Below are positions 1-8,536 of a stretch of 64,000 bases of DNA, one piece after another; position 1 is the stretch's first letter, and every line of letters begins with the position of its first letter. The DNA is from Agromyces hippuratus (GTDB taxonomy: Bacteria > Actinomycetota > Actinomycetes > Actinomycetales > Microbacteriaceae). Where the stretch lies: positions 3,410,001 through 3,474,000 of the forward strand of contig NZ_JACCFI010000001.1 of NCBI RefSeq assembly GCF_013410355.1, written 5' to 3'. A model generated the notes under the pieces. It saw only the letters and a list, made by a program, of their open reading frames with translations, did not search any database and was not told the origin of the DNA. The translations under genes and the position numbers were made by a program.

Positions 1-13
1 CGGGGGTCTCTCG

Positions 14-970
14 ATGACCACGCTCCGCCGGGTGGCGGGCAAGCTCGGCGCCCTGCTCCTCACGCTCTTCCTCGCATCACTGCTCGTGTTCTTCTCGCGG
101 TTCCTCGTGCCCGGCGACCCCGTCAGCTTCCTGCTGCGCGGCCGGAAGCCCAGCCCCGAGGCCGTGGCCCAGGTCACCGCCCAGTACGGGCTCGACCTGC
201 CGCCGTGGCAGCAGTACCTGAACTGGCTCACCGGCGTGCTGCAGGGCGACTTCGGTCGCTCGCTGCAGTATCGGCAGGATGTCTCGCAGGTGATCGGCGA
301 TCGCCTGCCGGTGACCCTCGGCCTCGTCGTCATGGCCGGCACGATGATCGCGGTGGTCGGCCTCACGGCCGGCATCGTGGCTTCCCTCAATCGCGGCAAG
401 GTGCTCGACCGCGCCGTGCTCATCGGCCTCACCGTGCTCGGCGCCATCCCGTCGTTCGTCGGCTCCATCGTGCTGATCGCGATCTTCGCGGTGCAGCTCG
501 GCTGGTTCCCGTCGTTCGGATCGGGCGAGGGGTTCTTCGACACGATCTACCACCTCGTGCTGCCGTCGATCGCGCTCGCGATCGTGTTCGTCGTGCTCGT
601 CGGCAAGGTCACCCGATCCTCCATGGTCGAGCAGCTCGGTCGTGAGCACGTCGAGGTGGCGACCAGCCGCGGCCTCAAGCGCGGCACCGTGATCCGCCGC
701 CACGTCTTCCGCAACTCGATCGGTCCGATCCTGACCGTCAGCGGTGTGCTGGTGGCCGGCCTCCTCGTCGCGAGCTCGATCGTCGAGGCGGCCTTCGGCC
801 TCGCCGGCATCGGATCGCTGCTCGTCGCATCGGTCGACCGTCTCGACTTCCCGGTCGTGCAGGCGATCGTGCTGCTCATCGTCACGGCGTTCGTCGTGGT
901 GAACGCGATCATCGACGTCCTCGAACCGTGGATCGACCCCCGAGCCGCCGCAGGAGCTGGTGCCCGATGA
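14..970 (+). CDS. Dpp/Opp-type ABC transporter permease (DppB-like)
   Basis: 318 aa integral membrane permease, the first of two in a peptide/nickel-type importer. It has the DppB layout: an N-terminal membrane helix, an extracytoplasmic loop containing the typical QYGLDLPPWQQYLNW and GDFGRS stretches, then five hydrophobic helices. The cytoplasmic coupling loop (about residues 205-235, VEVATSRGLKRGTVIRRHVF) contacts the ATPase. Its stop overlaps the start of the next permease (ATGA). No substrate-binding protein is visible, so that gene should lie just left of the window. Substrate cannot be read from the sequence; peptides or a small organic molecule are both possible. Confidence 0.9.
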   Translation: MTTLRRVAGKLGALLLTLFLASLLVFFSRFLVPGDPVSFLLRGRKPSPEAVAQVTAQYGLDLPPWQQYLNWLTGVLQGDFGRSLQYRQDVSQVIGDRLPVTLGLVVMAGTMIAVVGLTAGIVASLNRGKVLDRAVLIGLTVLGAIPSFVGSIVLIAIFAVQLGWFPSFGSGEGFFDTIYHLVLPSIALAIVFVVLVGKVTRSSMVEQLGREHVEVATSRGLKRGTVIRRHVFRNSIGPILTVSGVLVAGLLVASSIVEAAFGLAGIGSLLVASVDRLDFPVVQAIVLLIVTAFVVVNAIIDVLEPWIDPRAAAGAGAR

Positions 971-1827
971 CCACCCCCACCATGGCCATGAAGGTGCTCC
1001 GCGCCCCGCGTGTGCGGCGCTCGAGCACCACGTTCCTCATCAGCGCCGTGTTCCTCGGCGTGGTGACGCTCGCCGCGATCTTCGCGTCGTTCCTCGCCCC
1101 GTATCCGCCGAACCAGGTCGACCTGCTGAACATCCAGGCGGGGCCGAGCCCGGCGCACTGGCTCGGCACCGACGCACTCGGCCGCGACACCCTGAGCCGC
1201 ATGATGTTCGGCGCGCGCACCGCGCTCCTCGCGCCGCTGCTCGTGGTCGTCTTCTCGACGATCGTCGGCATCCTGCTCGGCCTCCTCGCCGGCTGGCGCG
1301 GCGGCTGGATCGACTCAGTTCTCGGTCGCATCTTCGACGTGATCTTCGCCTTCCCGGCGCTGCTCCTCGCGATCATGGCGGTGGCGCTCTTCGGCAAGGG
1401 CCTCGTCGCCCCGGTCGTGGCGATGAGCATCGCCTACGCGCCGTTCGTCGCGCGGCTCACCCGCTCGCTCATCGCGTCCGAGCGTTCTCGGCCGTACGTC
1501 TCGGCATACCGCGTGCAGGGTTTCGGCGGCGGGTTCATCGCGCTCCGCCGAGTGCTGCCCAACGTGATGCCGATCGTCGGCGCGCAGTCGACGCTGAACT
1601 TCGGCTACGTGCTCGCCGAGCTCGCCGCCCTCTCGTTCCTCGGCCTCGGCGTCCAGGCGCCCACCGCCGACTGGGGCGCGATGGTGAACGAGGCCCAGTC
1701 CGGCCTCATCGGCGGCTACTTCCTTCCCGCACTCGTGCCAGCGGTCGCGATCGTGCTCGTCGTCGTCGCGGTCAACGTGATCGGCGAAGAACTCTCGGAC
1801 CGCATCGGAGGCGAGATCCCCGCATGA
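967..1827 (+). CDS. Dpp/Opp-type ABC transporter permease (DppC-like)
   Basis: 286 aa second permease of the importer. The ATG at 967 overlaps the upstream stop by 4 nt (ATGA), which fixes this start over longer upstream possibilities. DppC hallmarks are present: an N-terminal cytoplasmic tail, one helix, the periplasmic-side motif HWLGTDALGRDTLSRMMFGA, then the permease core and a coupling loop (about residues 160-190) followed by LSFLGLGVQAPTADWGAMV. Partner of the DppB-like protein and of the fused ATPase that follows with another ATGA overlap. Translational coupling of all three implies one membrane complex. Confidence 0.92.
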   Translation: MTTPTMAMKVLRAPRVRRSSTTFLISAVFLGVVTLAAIFASFLAPYPPNQVDLLNIQAGPSPAHWLGTDALGRDTLSRMMFGARTALLAPLLVVVFSTIVGILLGLLAGWRGGWIDSVLGRIFDVIFAFPALLLAIMAVALFGKGLVAPVVAMSIAYAPFVARLTRSLIASERSRPYVSAYRVQGFGGGFIALRRVLPNVMPIVGAQSTLNFGYVLAELAALSFLGLGVQAPTADWGAMVNEAQSGLIGGYFLPALVPAVAIVLVVVAVNVIGEELSDRIGGEIPA

Positions 1828-3563
1828 CACTCCTCGACATCTCCGAGCTCACGCTCGACCTGCCGAACGGCAGGCGACTGCTCGACGGCATCAGCCTCAC
1901 GGTCGCCGAAGGGGAGACCGTCGGCCTCGTCGGCGAGTCGGGCTCGGGCAAGTCGCTCACGGCCCGCTCGGTGCTCGGCCTGCTGCCCAGCCGTGCGACC
2001 ATGGGCGGTTCGGTGCAGCTGCTCGACCAGTCGGTGCTCGACGCGAGCCGCAGCGAACTGCTCGACCTCCGCCGCACGCGTGCGTCGATGATCTTCCAGG
2101 ATCCGCGAGCCGGCATCAACCCGATGCGCACGGTCGGCGACCACCTCACCGAGACGATGCGTCTCTGCGAGGGTCGCTCCGCGGCCGACGCGAAGGCCGT
2201 CGCCATCTCGCTCATGGAGGCGGTGCGCCTGCCGCGCCCCGAAGAGCACCTGAACCAGTACCCGCACGAGCTCTCGGGCGGCATGCTGCAGCGCGTCATG
2301 ATCGCCGGCGCGCTCACGAGCTCGCCGCGACTGCTCATCTGCGACGAGCCGACGACCGCGCTCGACGTCACGACGCAGGCCGAGATCATCGGCGTGCTCG
2401 CCGAGCAGCGTGCGAGCCGCGGCATGGGCATGCTCTTCATCACCCACGACCTGAACCTCGCCGCCGCGATCTGCGATCGCGTCTACGTGATGAGCGCGGG
2501 CCGGGTCGAGGAGCAGGGCGACGCCCGCCAGGTGTTCCGCAACCCCCAGGCGGCGTACACCAAGCGACTCGTCGCGGCCACGCCCACGATCGTCGTCGCT
2601 CGCGACACGACTCCGGCTGCCGACTCGGGCACGGATGCCGCTGCGGCGACGATCTCGGACGCGACCGTCCGACCGGCGACCGCCGACGCGGCATCCGATT
2701 CGGCTGCGGCAACCGGTGCGACCTCGACCGAGCCGATGCTCTCGGCGAGCGGCATCTCGAAGACGTACGTGCGCCGCGGCAAGGAGCCGGTGCGCGCGGT
2801 CATCGACGCCTCGATCGAGATCCCGCGGGGCGGCGCCCTCGGCGTCGTCGGCGAATCGGGCTCGGGCAAGTCGACCTTCGCCCGCATGATCGTGGGCCTC
2901 GAGCAGGCGGATGCCGGCGACATCCGCATCGCCGGACGCGAACGCACCTCGGTGCCGAGCTCGCGGGTCGAACGGCTCGAGCACGCCCGCTCCGTGCAGA
3001 TGGTCTTCCAGGATCCGTACCTGTCGCTCGACCCGCGCATCACCGCGGGCAAGGCGATCGAGGACGCCATGCGACTGCACCGCCGCCTGTCGACGACGGA
3101 CGCCCGGGATCGCGTCATCGAGCTGCTCGAGCAGGTCGGACTCGGTGACGTGCAAGCCCAGGCGCGGCCGCGCACCCTCTCGGGCGGACAGCGGCAGCGC
3201 GTCGCGATCGCCCGGGCGCTCGCGATCGAACCCGACGTGCTCGTCATGGACGAGGCGACGAGCGCGCTCGACGTGTCGGTGCAGGCGCAGGTGCTCTCGC
3301 TCGTCGAGGAGATCCGCCGCGAGCGCGGCCTCACGGTGCTCTTCATCAGCCACGACCTCGCGGTCGTGCGCCGACTCTGCGACGAGACCGTGGTCATGAA
3401 GACCGGCGAGATCGTCGAGCGCGGCAGCACGGTCGAGCTGCTCGGCAACCCGCAGCATCCCTACACACGACTGCTCATCGACTCGGTGCCGCGCCCGGAG
3501 TGGAACCTCGAGGCGGTTGCCGCAGAGGCGAGCGAGCTCGAGGACCCCGTCGCGCAGAACTGA
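1824..3563 (+). CDS. Fused double ABC ATPase of a Dpp/Opp-type importer (DppD-DppF fusion)
   Basis: 579 aa cytoplasmic ATPase that energises the two preceding permeases. Two complete nucleotide-binding domains lie in tandem: the first has Walker A GESGSGKS at about 37-44 and signature LSGGM; the second repeats GESGSGKS and has LSGGQRQRVAIARAL, Walker B LVMDEATSALD and the switch His (SHDLAVV). They are joined by an Ala/Thr/Asp-rich linker of about 50 residues (about 257-307). Each domain ends with the oligopeptide-transporter C-terminal extension (NPQ..YTK/YTR). Start chosen at the ATGA overlap at 1824. Such fusions are frequent in actinobacteria; a second one occurs at 59330. Confidence 0.93.
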   Translation: MTLLDISELTLDLPNGRRLLDGISLTVAEGETVGLVGESGSGKSLTARSVLGLLPSRATMGGSVQLLDQSVLDASRSELLDLRRTRASMIFQDPRAGINPMRTVGDHLTETMRLCEGRSAADAKAVAISLMEAVRLPRPEEHLNQYPHELSGGMLQRVMIAGALTSSPRLLICDEPTTALDVTTQAEIIGVLAEQRASRGMGMLFITHDLNLAAAICDRVYVMSAGRVEEQGDARQVFRNPQAAYTKRLVAATPTIVVARDTTPAADSGTDAAAATISDATVRPATADAASDSAAATGATSTEPMLSASGISKTYVRRGKEPVRAVIDASIEIPRGGALGVVGESGSGKSTFARMIVGLEQADAGDIRIAGRERTSVPSSRVERLEHARSVQMVFQDPYLSLDPRITAGKAIEDAMRLHRRLSTTDARDRVIELLEQVGLGDVQAQARPRTLSGGQRQRVAIARALAIEPDVLVMDEATSALDVSVQAQVLSLVEEIRRERGLTVLFISHDLAVVRRLCDETVVMKTGEIVERGSTVELLGNPQHPYTRLLIDSVPRPEWNLEAVAAEASELEDPVAQN

Positions 3564-3607
3564 GCGCGACGCCGTCGGCCCCGAACCATCGAACTGGAGA
3601 ACCAACC

Positions 3608-4873
3608 ATGAACGTCCTCATCGCGGGCGCCGGCATCGGCGGCCTGACGACGGCGCTCTCGCTGCACGCGGCGGGCATCGACGACGTGACACTGTACGAG
3701 TCCGTGCCCGAGATCCGGCCGCTCGGCGTCGGCATCAACCTGCTGCCGCATGCCGTGCGCGAGCTCACCGAGCTCGGGCTCGGCGACGAGCTCGCCGAGC
3801 TCGGCGTGGCCACGAGCACCCTCTCGTACTTCAACCGCCACGGTCAGCAGATCTGGTCGGAGCCGCGCGGGCGCGCGGCCGGTTACCACTGGCCGCAGTA
3901 CTCCGTGCATCGGGGTCGCCTGCAGCTCCTGCTGCGCGACGCCGTGCTCGAGCGTCTCGGCGCCGACGCCATCCGCCTCGGCAGCCCGGTCGGCGACGCC
4001 CGCAGCGAGGGTGCGCGCACGAGCGTCGCCATCGTCGGCGGCCCCGATGCCGGCACCCGGATGACGGCCGACGCCGTGATCGCCGCCGACGGCATCCACA
4101 GTGCGCTGCGCCGCCAGCAGTACCCCGACGAGGGTGCGCCGGTGTGGAACGGCCTGATCCTCTGGCGCGGCACCGCGCGGGTGCGGCCGTACCTCGACGG
4201 GCTCACCATGATCATGGCCGGCGACGCGATGCAGAAGTTCGTCGCCTACCCGCTCTCGGCGGTCGGCGACGACGGGCTGCAGACGGTGAACTTCATCGCC
4301 GAGTACCGTTCCGACGACCCCGAGCCGGGTGCGAGCGACTGGAACCGAGGCGCAGACCCGAGCGCGGTGCTCGGCCGCTTCGCCGACTGGGACTTCGGAT
4401 GGCTCGACGTTCCGGCCGTCATCTCCGCCGCCGACGAGATCCTCGAGTACCCGATGGTGGATCGCGACCCGGTCGAACGCTGGACCTTCGGTTCGCAGAC
4501 GCTGCTCGGCGACGCCGCGCACGCCATGTACCCGATCGGTTCCAACGGTGCGTCGCAGGCGATCATCGACGCCCGCACCCTCGCCTTCCAGCTCGGCACG
4601 GTCGACTCGATCGTCGACGCGCTGGGCGCCTACGAGACCGAGCGTCGTCCGCGCACGACCGCGCTCACGCTCAGCAACCGGTCGATGGGGCCGGAGCAGG
4701 TGATGCAGCTCGCCTACGAGCGTGCGCCCGGTGGTTTCGGCGACATCGACCTCGTCGTGCCCTACGCCGAGCGCGCCGAGATCGCGAACCGCTACAAGCA
4801 GGCGGCGGGATTCGTACCCGAACTGCTGAACGAGCGGGCGAGCCTCACGGTGCCGACGCCCACCGACGACTGA
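3608..4873 (+). CDS. FAD-dependent aromatic-type monooxygenase
   Basis: 421 aa flavoprotein of the PHBH/salicylate-hydroxylase class, which uses NAD(P)H and O2 to hydroxylate a small, often aromatic, substrate. Seen: N-terminal dinucleotide-binding GAGIGGL at about 7-13, the mid-protein DGIHSALR (NAD(P)H/FAD DG motif), and the C-terminal FAD motif GDAAHAMYPIGSNGASQAI. Start at 3608 is preceded by a GGAGA ribosome site; longer in-frame starts lack one. It follows the ABC operon by 44 nt on the same strand, suggesting that the imported molecule or its derivative is the substrate (inference). The GntR gene behind it is convergent and may regulate this locus. Confidence 0.85.
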   Translation: MNVLIAGAGIGGLTTALSLHAAGIDDVTLYESVPEIRPLGVGINLLPHAVRELTELGLGDELAELGVATSTLSYFNRHGQQIWSEPRGRAAGYHWPQYSVHRGRLQLLLRDAVLERLGADAIRLGSPVGDARSEGARTSVAIVGGPDAGTRMTADAVIAADGIHSALRRQQYPDEGAPVWNGLILWRGTARVRPYLDGLTMIMAGDAMQKFVAYPLSAVGDDGLQTVNFIAEYRSDDPEPGASDWNRGADPSAVLGRFADWDFGWLDVPAVISAADEILEYPMVDRDPVERWTFGSQTLLGDAAHAMYPIGSNGASQAIIDARTLAFQLGTVDSIVDALGAYETERRPRTTALTLSNRSMGPEQVMQLAYERAPGGFGDIDLVVPYAERAEIANRYKQAAGFVPELLNERASLTVPTPTDD

Positions 4874-4903
4874 GCCGTACGGTCGCCCGCAGGCCATTCG
4901 ACG

Positions 4904-5545
4904 TCAGATCGGGCCGAGTTCGGGTCCGTGCGTCTCCATGAGGTGGGTGCGCAGGGCCTCGGCGAAGCCCGCCGGGTCGTCGGCGCGCAGCCGCTCGATG
5001 AGGGCGCGATGCTCGTCGATGACCTGGTCGGAGCGTTCGAAGAGCGAATCCCGGTGGGCGCTCAGCAGCAGCCGTTGCCGGGCGGTGAGCCGGTCGCCGA
5101 TCTCGGCAAGGGTGCGATTGCCGCCGGCCTCGACGAACGAGCGGTGGAACGCGATCGTCAGCGTCACGAAGCCGTCGAGGTCGCGGGCCTCGAGGGCGGC
5201 GCGCTGTGCGACGAGTTCGGGCTCGAGCCGGTCGGCGAGCGCCTGACGGGCCGCCGTGGTCGCGCGCTGCACGCCGGCCGCCTCGAGGATCAGCCGCGCG
5301 TCGGCGAGGTCGGCGATCTCCCCGTCGCTGAGCGAGCGCACGAGTGCGCCGCGCTTCGGGTAGATCGTGATCCAGCCCTCGTCCTGCAGCCGGGTGAGCG
5401 CGGCCCGCACGGGGGTGCGGCTCATGCCGAGCTCTGCGGCGAGCTCGTTCTCGCTGAGCATGGTGTCGGGCCGGTGGGTGCCGTCGAGGATCCCGGCGCG
5501 GATCGCGGTGCGGGCGCGCTCTGCGGCGCTGTCGACGGTCGGCAT
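4904..5545 (-). CDS. GntR-family transcriptional regulator (FCD subfamily)
   Basis: 213 aa regulator. N-terminal winged helix (about residues 8-75) contains the typical ENELAAELGMSRTPVRAALTRL followed by a wing ending in PKRGALVR. The C-terminal helical FCD domain carries spaced His/Asp residues (FHRSF, DEHRAL, HLMETH) that in this family bind a metal and a small organic-acid effector. ATG at 5545 has a GGTGGG stretch directly upstream. It lies 65 nt downstream of ccdA on the same strand and convergent with the monooxygenase at 3608. Control of the ABC/monooxygenase locus is a guess from proximity; no operator was identified. Confidence 0.9.
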   Translation of the reverse strand: MPTVDSAAERARTAIRAGILDGTHRPDTMLSENELAAELGMSRTPVRAALTRLQDEGWITIYPKRGALVRSLSDGEIADLADARLILEAAGVQRATTAARQALADRLEPELVAQRAALEARDLDGFVTLTIAFHRSFVEAGGNRTLAEIGDRLTARQRLLLSAHRDSLFERSDQVIDEHRALIERLRADDPAGFAEALRTHLMETHGPELGPI

Positions 5546-5610
5546 CCCACCATCATGGCGCTGCCGCGGCCCCGGTGCATCCGCCGAGCGAGGCGCGCGC
5601 GCCGCGGGGG

Positions 5611-6489
5611 TCACGAGGGTTCGCCTTCGCGGGCGACCCCGGATGCCTCGGCGGAGACGGCGGCCGAGGCATCCGCTCGCCGTGCCGCTCTGCTGCGCCA
5701 TCGGTGGATGCCCCAGGCGCCGGCCAGCGCGGCGATCGCGATCACGGCGAAGACGAGGTCGGGCACGCCCGCGGTGAGCTCGAGCACCCGGCTCTCGACC
5801 GCGAACTGCTGCGAGGCGCCGAGCACGCCGCCGAGCGAGGCGGTGCCCTCCGTGACGATGAGCAGCACGCCGATGCCGATGCCGAGGAGGCCGCCGACGA
5901 TCTGCGTCCACGTGTTGGTCCATCGCCCGATGCGCACGGTGCGCGGGCGCAGCAGGCCGCGCAGCCGCGGCGATCGCGACCACGCGACGGCGAGCACGAA
6001 GAGGGGCACGGTCATGCCGAGCGCGAACACCGCGAGCACGACGCCGCCGTACAGCGGCTGCCCGCCGAGCGCGGCGAGCGCCAGCACCGATCCGAGCAGC
6101 GGGCCCGCGCACACCCCGGCGAGTCCGTAGACGGTGCCGAGCAGGTAGACGGATGCCACGCCGGTGCCCTCTGCGGCCCCGCCGCGGGTGAAGGCCGGCA
6201 GCGGGATGCCGATGAGTTGCACCGCGCCGAGCACGATGATCACGATCGCGGCGACCGTCACGAGGGTCGTGCGGTTCGTGCTGACGAACGCACCGACCGT
6301 GCCGGCGAGCACGCCGATCGGCACGAGGGTCGTGATGAGGCCGAGGTAGAACACCCCGGTGCGCGCGATCAGCCGGGTCGGGCTCGTGAACGCGTAGGCG
6401 AAGAACGCCGGCAGCAGCATCACCGAGCAGGGGCTCAGCAGGGTGAGGACGCCCCCGACGAGGGCGCCCGCGAGCCCGAGGTCGATCAC
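5611..6489 (-). CDS. ccdA: CcdA-type cytochrome c biogenesis / thiol-disulfide membrane protein
   Basis: 292 aa polytopic membrane protein of the CcdA/DsbD-beta family, which passes electrons from cytoplasmic thioredoxin to extracytoplasmic thiol partners. The paired reactive cysteines are present: Cys21 in LLSPCSVMLLPAF and Cys127 in LAGVCAGPLLG, each at the start of a hydrophobic segment. About seven hydrophobic segments; the C-terminus is a short Arg/Ala/Ser-rich tail. GTG start at 6489 overlaps the DsbA-like stop (GTGA), so the two are translationally coupled and probably form a redox pair. Starting elsewhere would include non-membrane, low-quality sequence. Confidence 0.9.
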   Translation of the reverse strand: MIDLGLAGALVGGVLTLLSPCSVMLLPAFFAYAFTSPTRLIARTGVFYLGLITTLVPIGVLAGTVGAFVSTNRTTLVTVAAIVIIVLGAVQLIGIPLPAFTRGGAAEGTGVASVYLLGTVYGLAGVCAGPLLGSVLALAALGGQPLYGGVVLAVFALGMTVPLFVLAVAWSRSPRLRGLLRPRTVRIGRWTNTWTQIVGGLLGIGIGVLLIVTEGTASLGGVLGASQQFAVESRVLELTAGVPDLVFAVIAIAALAGAWGIHRWRSRAARRADASAAVSAEASGVAREGEPS

Positions 6490-7247
6490 TCGCCGGCCGC
6501 GGCCAGCTGCTCGTCGAGGAGGGCGCGGAAGTTCTCGATCGGCTGCGCACCGGCGATCGCCTGGTCGCCGGCGACGAAGAACGGCACGCTCGTGACGCCG
6601 AGCTTCTGGGCCTCGGCGGTGCTCGCGAGCACCGCGTCGCGGAGGTCGGCGCGGTCGAGGTCCTGTTCGAACTTCGCGAGGTCGGGCACCCCGGCCTCGG
6701 TCGCGAAGCCGATGAGCTTCTCGCGCGGCATGTCGGGGTGGCCCTTCTCGGGGGCGGCGGCGAAGACGGCCTCGAGGTACTCGGGGAACCTGCCCTGCTC
6801 GCCCGCGGCACGGGCCGCGACGGCGGCGTCGATCGACTCCTCGCCGAAGAACGCGACATCGCGGAACTCGTAGCGCACGAGGCCCTGCTCGACGTACTCG
6901 TCGAAGATGACCGGCAGCGTCTCGTTGGTCACGACGGCGCAGTAGGGGCAGCGGAAGTCGGCCCACTCGACGAGCACCACGGGGGCGTCGACGTCGCCGA
7001 TCGCGAGCGGGTCGTCGGGGTCGCGGGTGGCGATCTCCGAGCCGGAGCCGTCGCCCGTGGCATCCGCCGACGGAGTCTGCGGCGCCCCGGCCGCGGGAGC
7101 CTGACCGGCGCTCGGCACCGACAGCGCGATCACGACGACGAGCAGGAACGCGGCGACCGCGCCGAGCACGACGTTCAGGATGCGGGCGAAGCGGAGCTTG
7201 CGCGCGAGCGGGTGGACGGGCTTCGGAGCAGGAGCGTTCGTGGACAT
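6486..7247 (-). CDS. Membrane-anchored DsbA-family thiol oxidoreductase
   Basis: 253 aa protein with a single N-terminal membrane anchor (about residues 23-43), an Ala/Pro/Asp/Gly-rich spacer, then a thioredoxin-fold domain interrupted by a helical insert, as in DsbA and DsbG-like proteins. The redox motif is Cys100-Pro-Tyr-Cys103 in WADFRCPYCAVV, and the cis-proline loop is GVTSVPFF. It acts on the outer face of the membrane, forming or reducing disulfides. It overlaps ccdA by 4 nt. ATG at 7247 has no Shine-Dalgarno and lies 8 nt after a TATCCT -10 box, so the mRNA is probably leaderless. Confidence 0.9.
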   Translation of the reverse strand: MSTNAPAPKPVHPLARKLRFARILNVVLGAVAAFLLVVVIALSVPSAGQAPAAGAPQTPSADATGDGSGSEIATRDPDDPLAIGDVDAPVVLVEWADFRCPYCAVVTNETLPVIFDEYVEQGLVRYEFRDVAFFGEESIDAAVAARAAGEQGRFPEYLEAVFAAAPEKGHPDMPREKLIGFATEAGVPDLAKFEQDLDRADLRDAVLASTAEAQKLGVTSVPFFVAGDQAIAGAQPIENFRALLDEQLAAAGE

Positions 7248-7253
7248 CGCGGC

Positions 7254-7276
7254 CTAGGATACATGTTGAATCCTAG
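7254..7276 (-). promoter_or_regulatory. Inverted repeat and -10 box of the DsbA-CcdA promoter
   Basis: Perfect 7-bp arms CTAGGAT (7254-7260) and ATCCTAG (7270-7276) separated by 9 bp. On the minus strand TATCCT (7256-7261) looks like a -10 box ending 8 nt before the ATG at 7247, which fits a leaderless start. The repeat overlaps the -10, as a repressor site would. No regulator can be assigned. Confidence 0.45.
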
Positions 7277-7288
7277 AGAACGATCCGA

Positions 7289-8536
7289 TCACCAGTCGTG
7301 CATCGAGCCGTCGAGCAGTCGGTTGACCGGCAGGTACGCCGCCTCGTACGGATGTGCCGCAGCGACGACGTCGTCGTAGTCCACACCGAGCCCCGGGCTC
7401 GTGCCCGGCACGAGCATCCCGTCGCTGAAGCGGATCTCGCTGCGGAACACCTCGCCGGTGGCCGCGCTGTGCCGCATGTACTCCTGGATGCCGAAGTTCG
7501 GGATCGCGACGCCGAGGTGGATCGCGGCCGCGAGTCCGACGGGCGAGACATCCGTCGGACCGTGCACGCCCGACTTGATCTGGTAGACCGACGCGTAGTC
7601 GAGGATGCGGCGCAGGCCCGTGATGCCGCCCGCGTGCGTGATGGGGGAGCGCACGTAGTCGATGAGCTGCTCCTCGAAGAGCTCGCGGTAGTCCCAGATC
7701 GTGTTGAACACCTCGCCGATCGCCAGCGGCGTGGTGGTGTGCTCCCGCACCCGGCGCAGCACCGACTGATTCTCGGCGGGCGTCACGTCTTCGAGCCAGA
7801 AGAGGTCGTACGGTTCGAGCGACTTGCCGAGCTTGGCGGCCTGGATGGGAGTGAGTCGATGATGCGCGTCGTGCAGGAGCGGCAGCTCAGGGCCGAACTC
7901 GTTGCGCACCGCCTCGAACACCCCGGGAATGTGGCGCAGGTACGCCCGGGTGTCCCACGCCTCCTCGGCCGGGAGCGGTCCGCGCTTGGCGGGTTCGTAG
8001 TCGTAGCGGATGCCGCCGTCTCGGCCCGGCCCGCCCGGTGCCGCACCGCCCGCGACGCCGTAGACCGCGCCGAGGCCCGGCACCCCGGTCTGGATCCGGA
8101 TGGCCCGATAGCCCTGCTCGAGGTGCTCGGTGATCGAGTCGAAGAGCTGGGGGAGCCCGGCGCCGCTCGCGTGCCCGTAGACGAGGCATCCCTCGCGGCT
8201 CCGGCCGCCCAGCAGCTGGTAGAGCGGGAGGCCGGCCGCCTTGGCCTTGAGGTCCCAGAGGGCGGTGTCCACGGCGGCGATCGCCGTCATCGTGACCGGT
8301 CCGCGGCGCCAGTACGCGCCGCGGTACAGGTACTGCCAGGTGTCCTCGATCGCGTGGGCGTCGCGACCGATCAGGAGCGGAACGAGGTGCTCCGACAGGT
8401 AGGCGGCGACCGCGAGCTCACGGCCGTTCAGCGTGGCATCGCCGAGCCCGGTCGTGCCGTCCTCGACGGTGATGCGCAGGGTGACGAAGTTGCGGCCTGG
8501 GCTCGAGACGAGCACCTCGGCGCCGGTGATCTTCAT
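7289..8536 (-). CDS. manD: D-mannonate dehydratase of the enolase superfamily (ManD/RspA)
   Basis: 415 aa enzyme expected to dehydrate D-mannonate to 2-keto-3-deoxy-D-gluconate, the step done by UxuA in E. coli. ManD features are clear: Asp223 (LLHDAHHRLTPIQA), Glu249 (FWLEDVTPAENQ) and Glu275 (AIGEVFNT) as magnesium ligands, and HGPTDVSPVGL near the C-terminus. Start at 8536 follows AAAGGA and overlaps the UxuB stop (ATGA). It is third in the minus-strand uxaC-uxuB-manD operon. Family members range from efficient mannonate dehydratases to weak promiscuous ones; the operon context favours the former. KDG kinase and aldolase are not in this window. Confidence 0.88.
   Translation of the reverse strand: MKITGAEVLVSSPGRNFVTLRITVEDGTTGLGDATLNGRELAVAAYLSEHLVPLLIGRDAHAIEDTWQYLYRGAYWRRGPVTMTAIAAVDTALWDLKAKAAGLPLYQLLGGRSREGCLVYGHASGAGLPQLFDSITEHLEQGYRAIRIQTGVPGLGAVYGVAGGAAPGGPGRDGGIRYDYEPAKRGPLPAEEAWDTRAYLRHIPGVFEAVRNEFGPELPLLHDAHHRLTPIQAAKLGKSLEPYDLFWLEDVTPAENQSVLRRVREHTTTPLAIGEVFNTIWDYRELFEEQLIDYVRSPITHAGGITGLRRILDYASVYQIKSGVHGPTDVSPVGLAAAIHLGVAIPNFGIQEYMRHSAATGEVFRSEIRFSDGMLVPGTSPGLGVDYDDVVAAAHPYEAAYLPVNRLLDGSMHDW

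Noticed and set aside
960..1823. Upstream extension of the fused ATPase frame to position 960
   Set aside because: It overlaps the whole DppC-like gene in another frame. The ATGA overlap at 1824 and the start of the ATPase fold fix the true start.
1716..3605. 629-codon open frame on the minus strand
   Set aside because: Antisense to the fused ATPase; no ribosome site and no domain.
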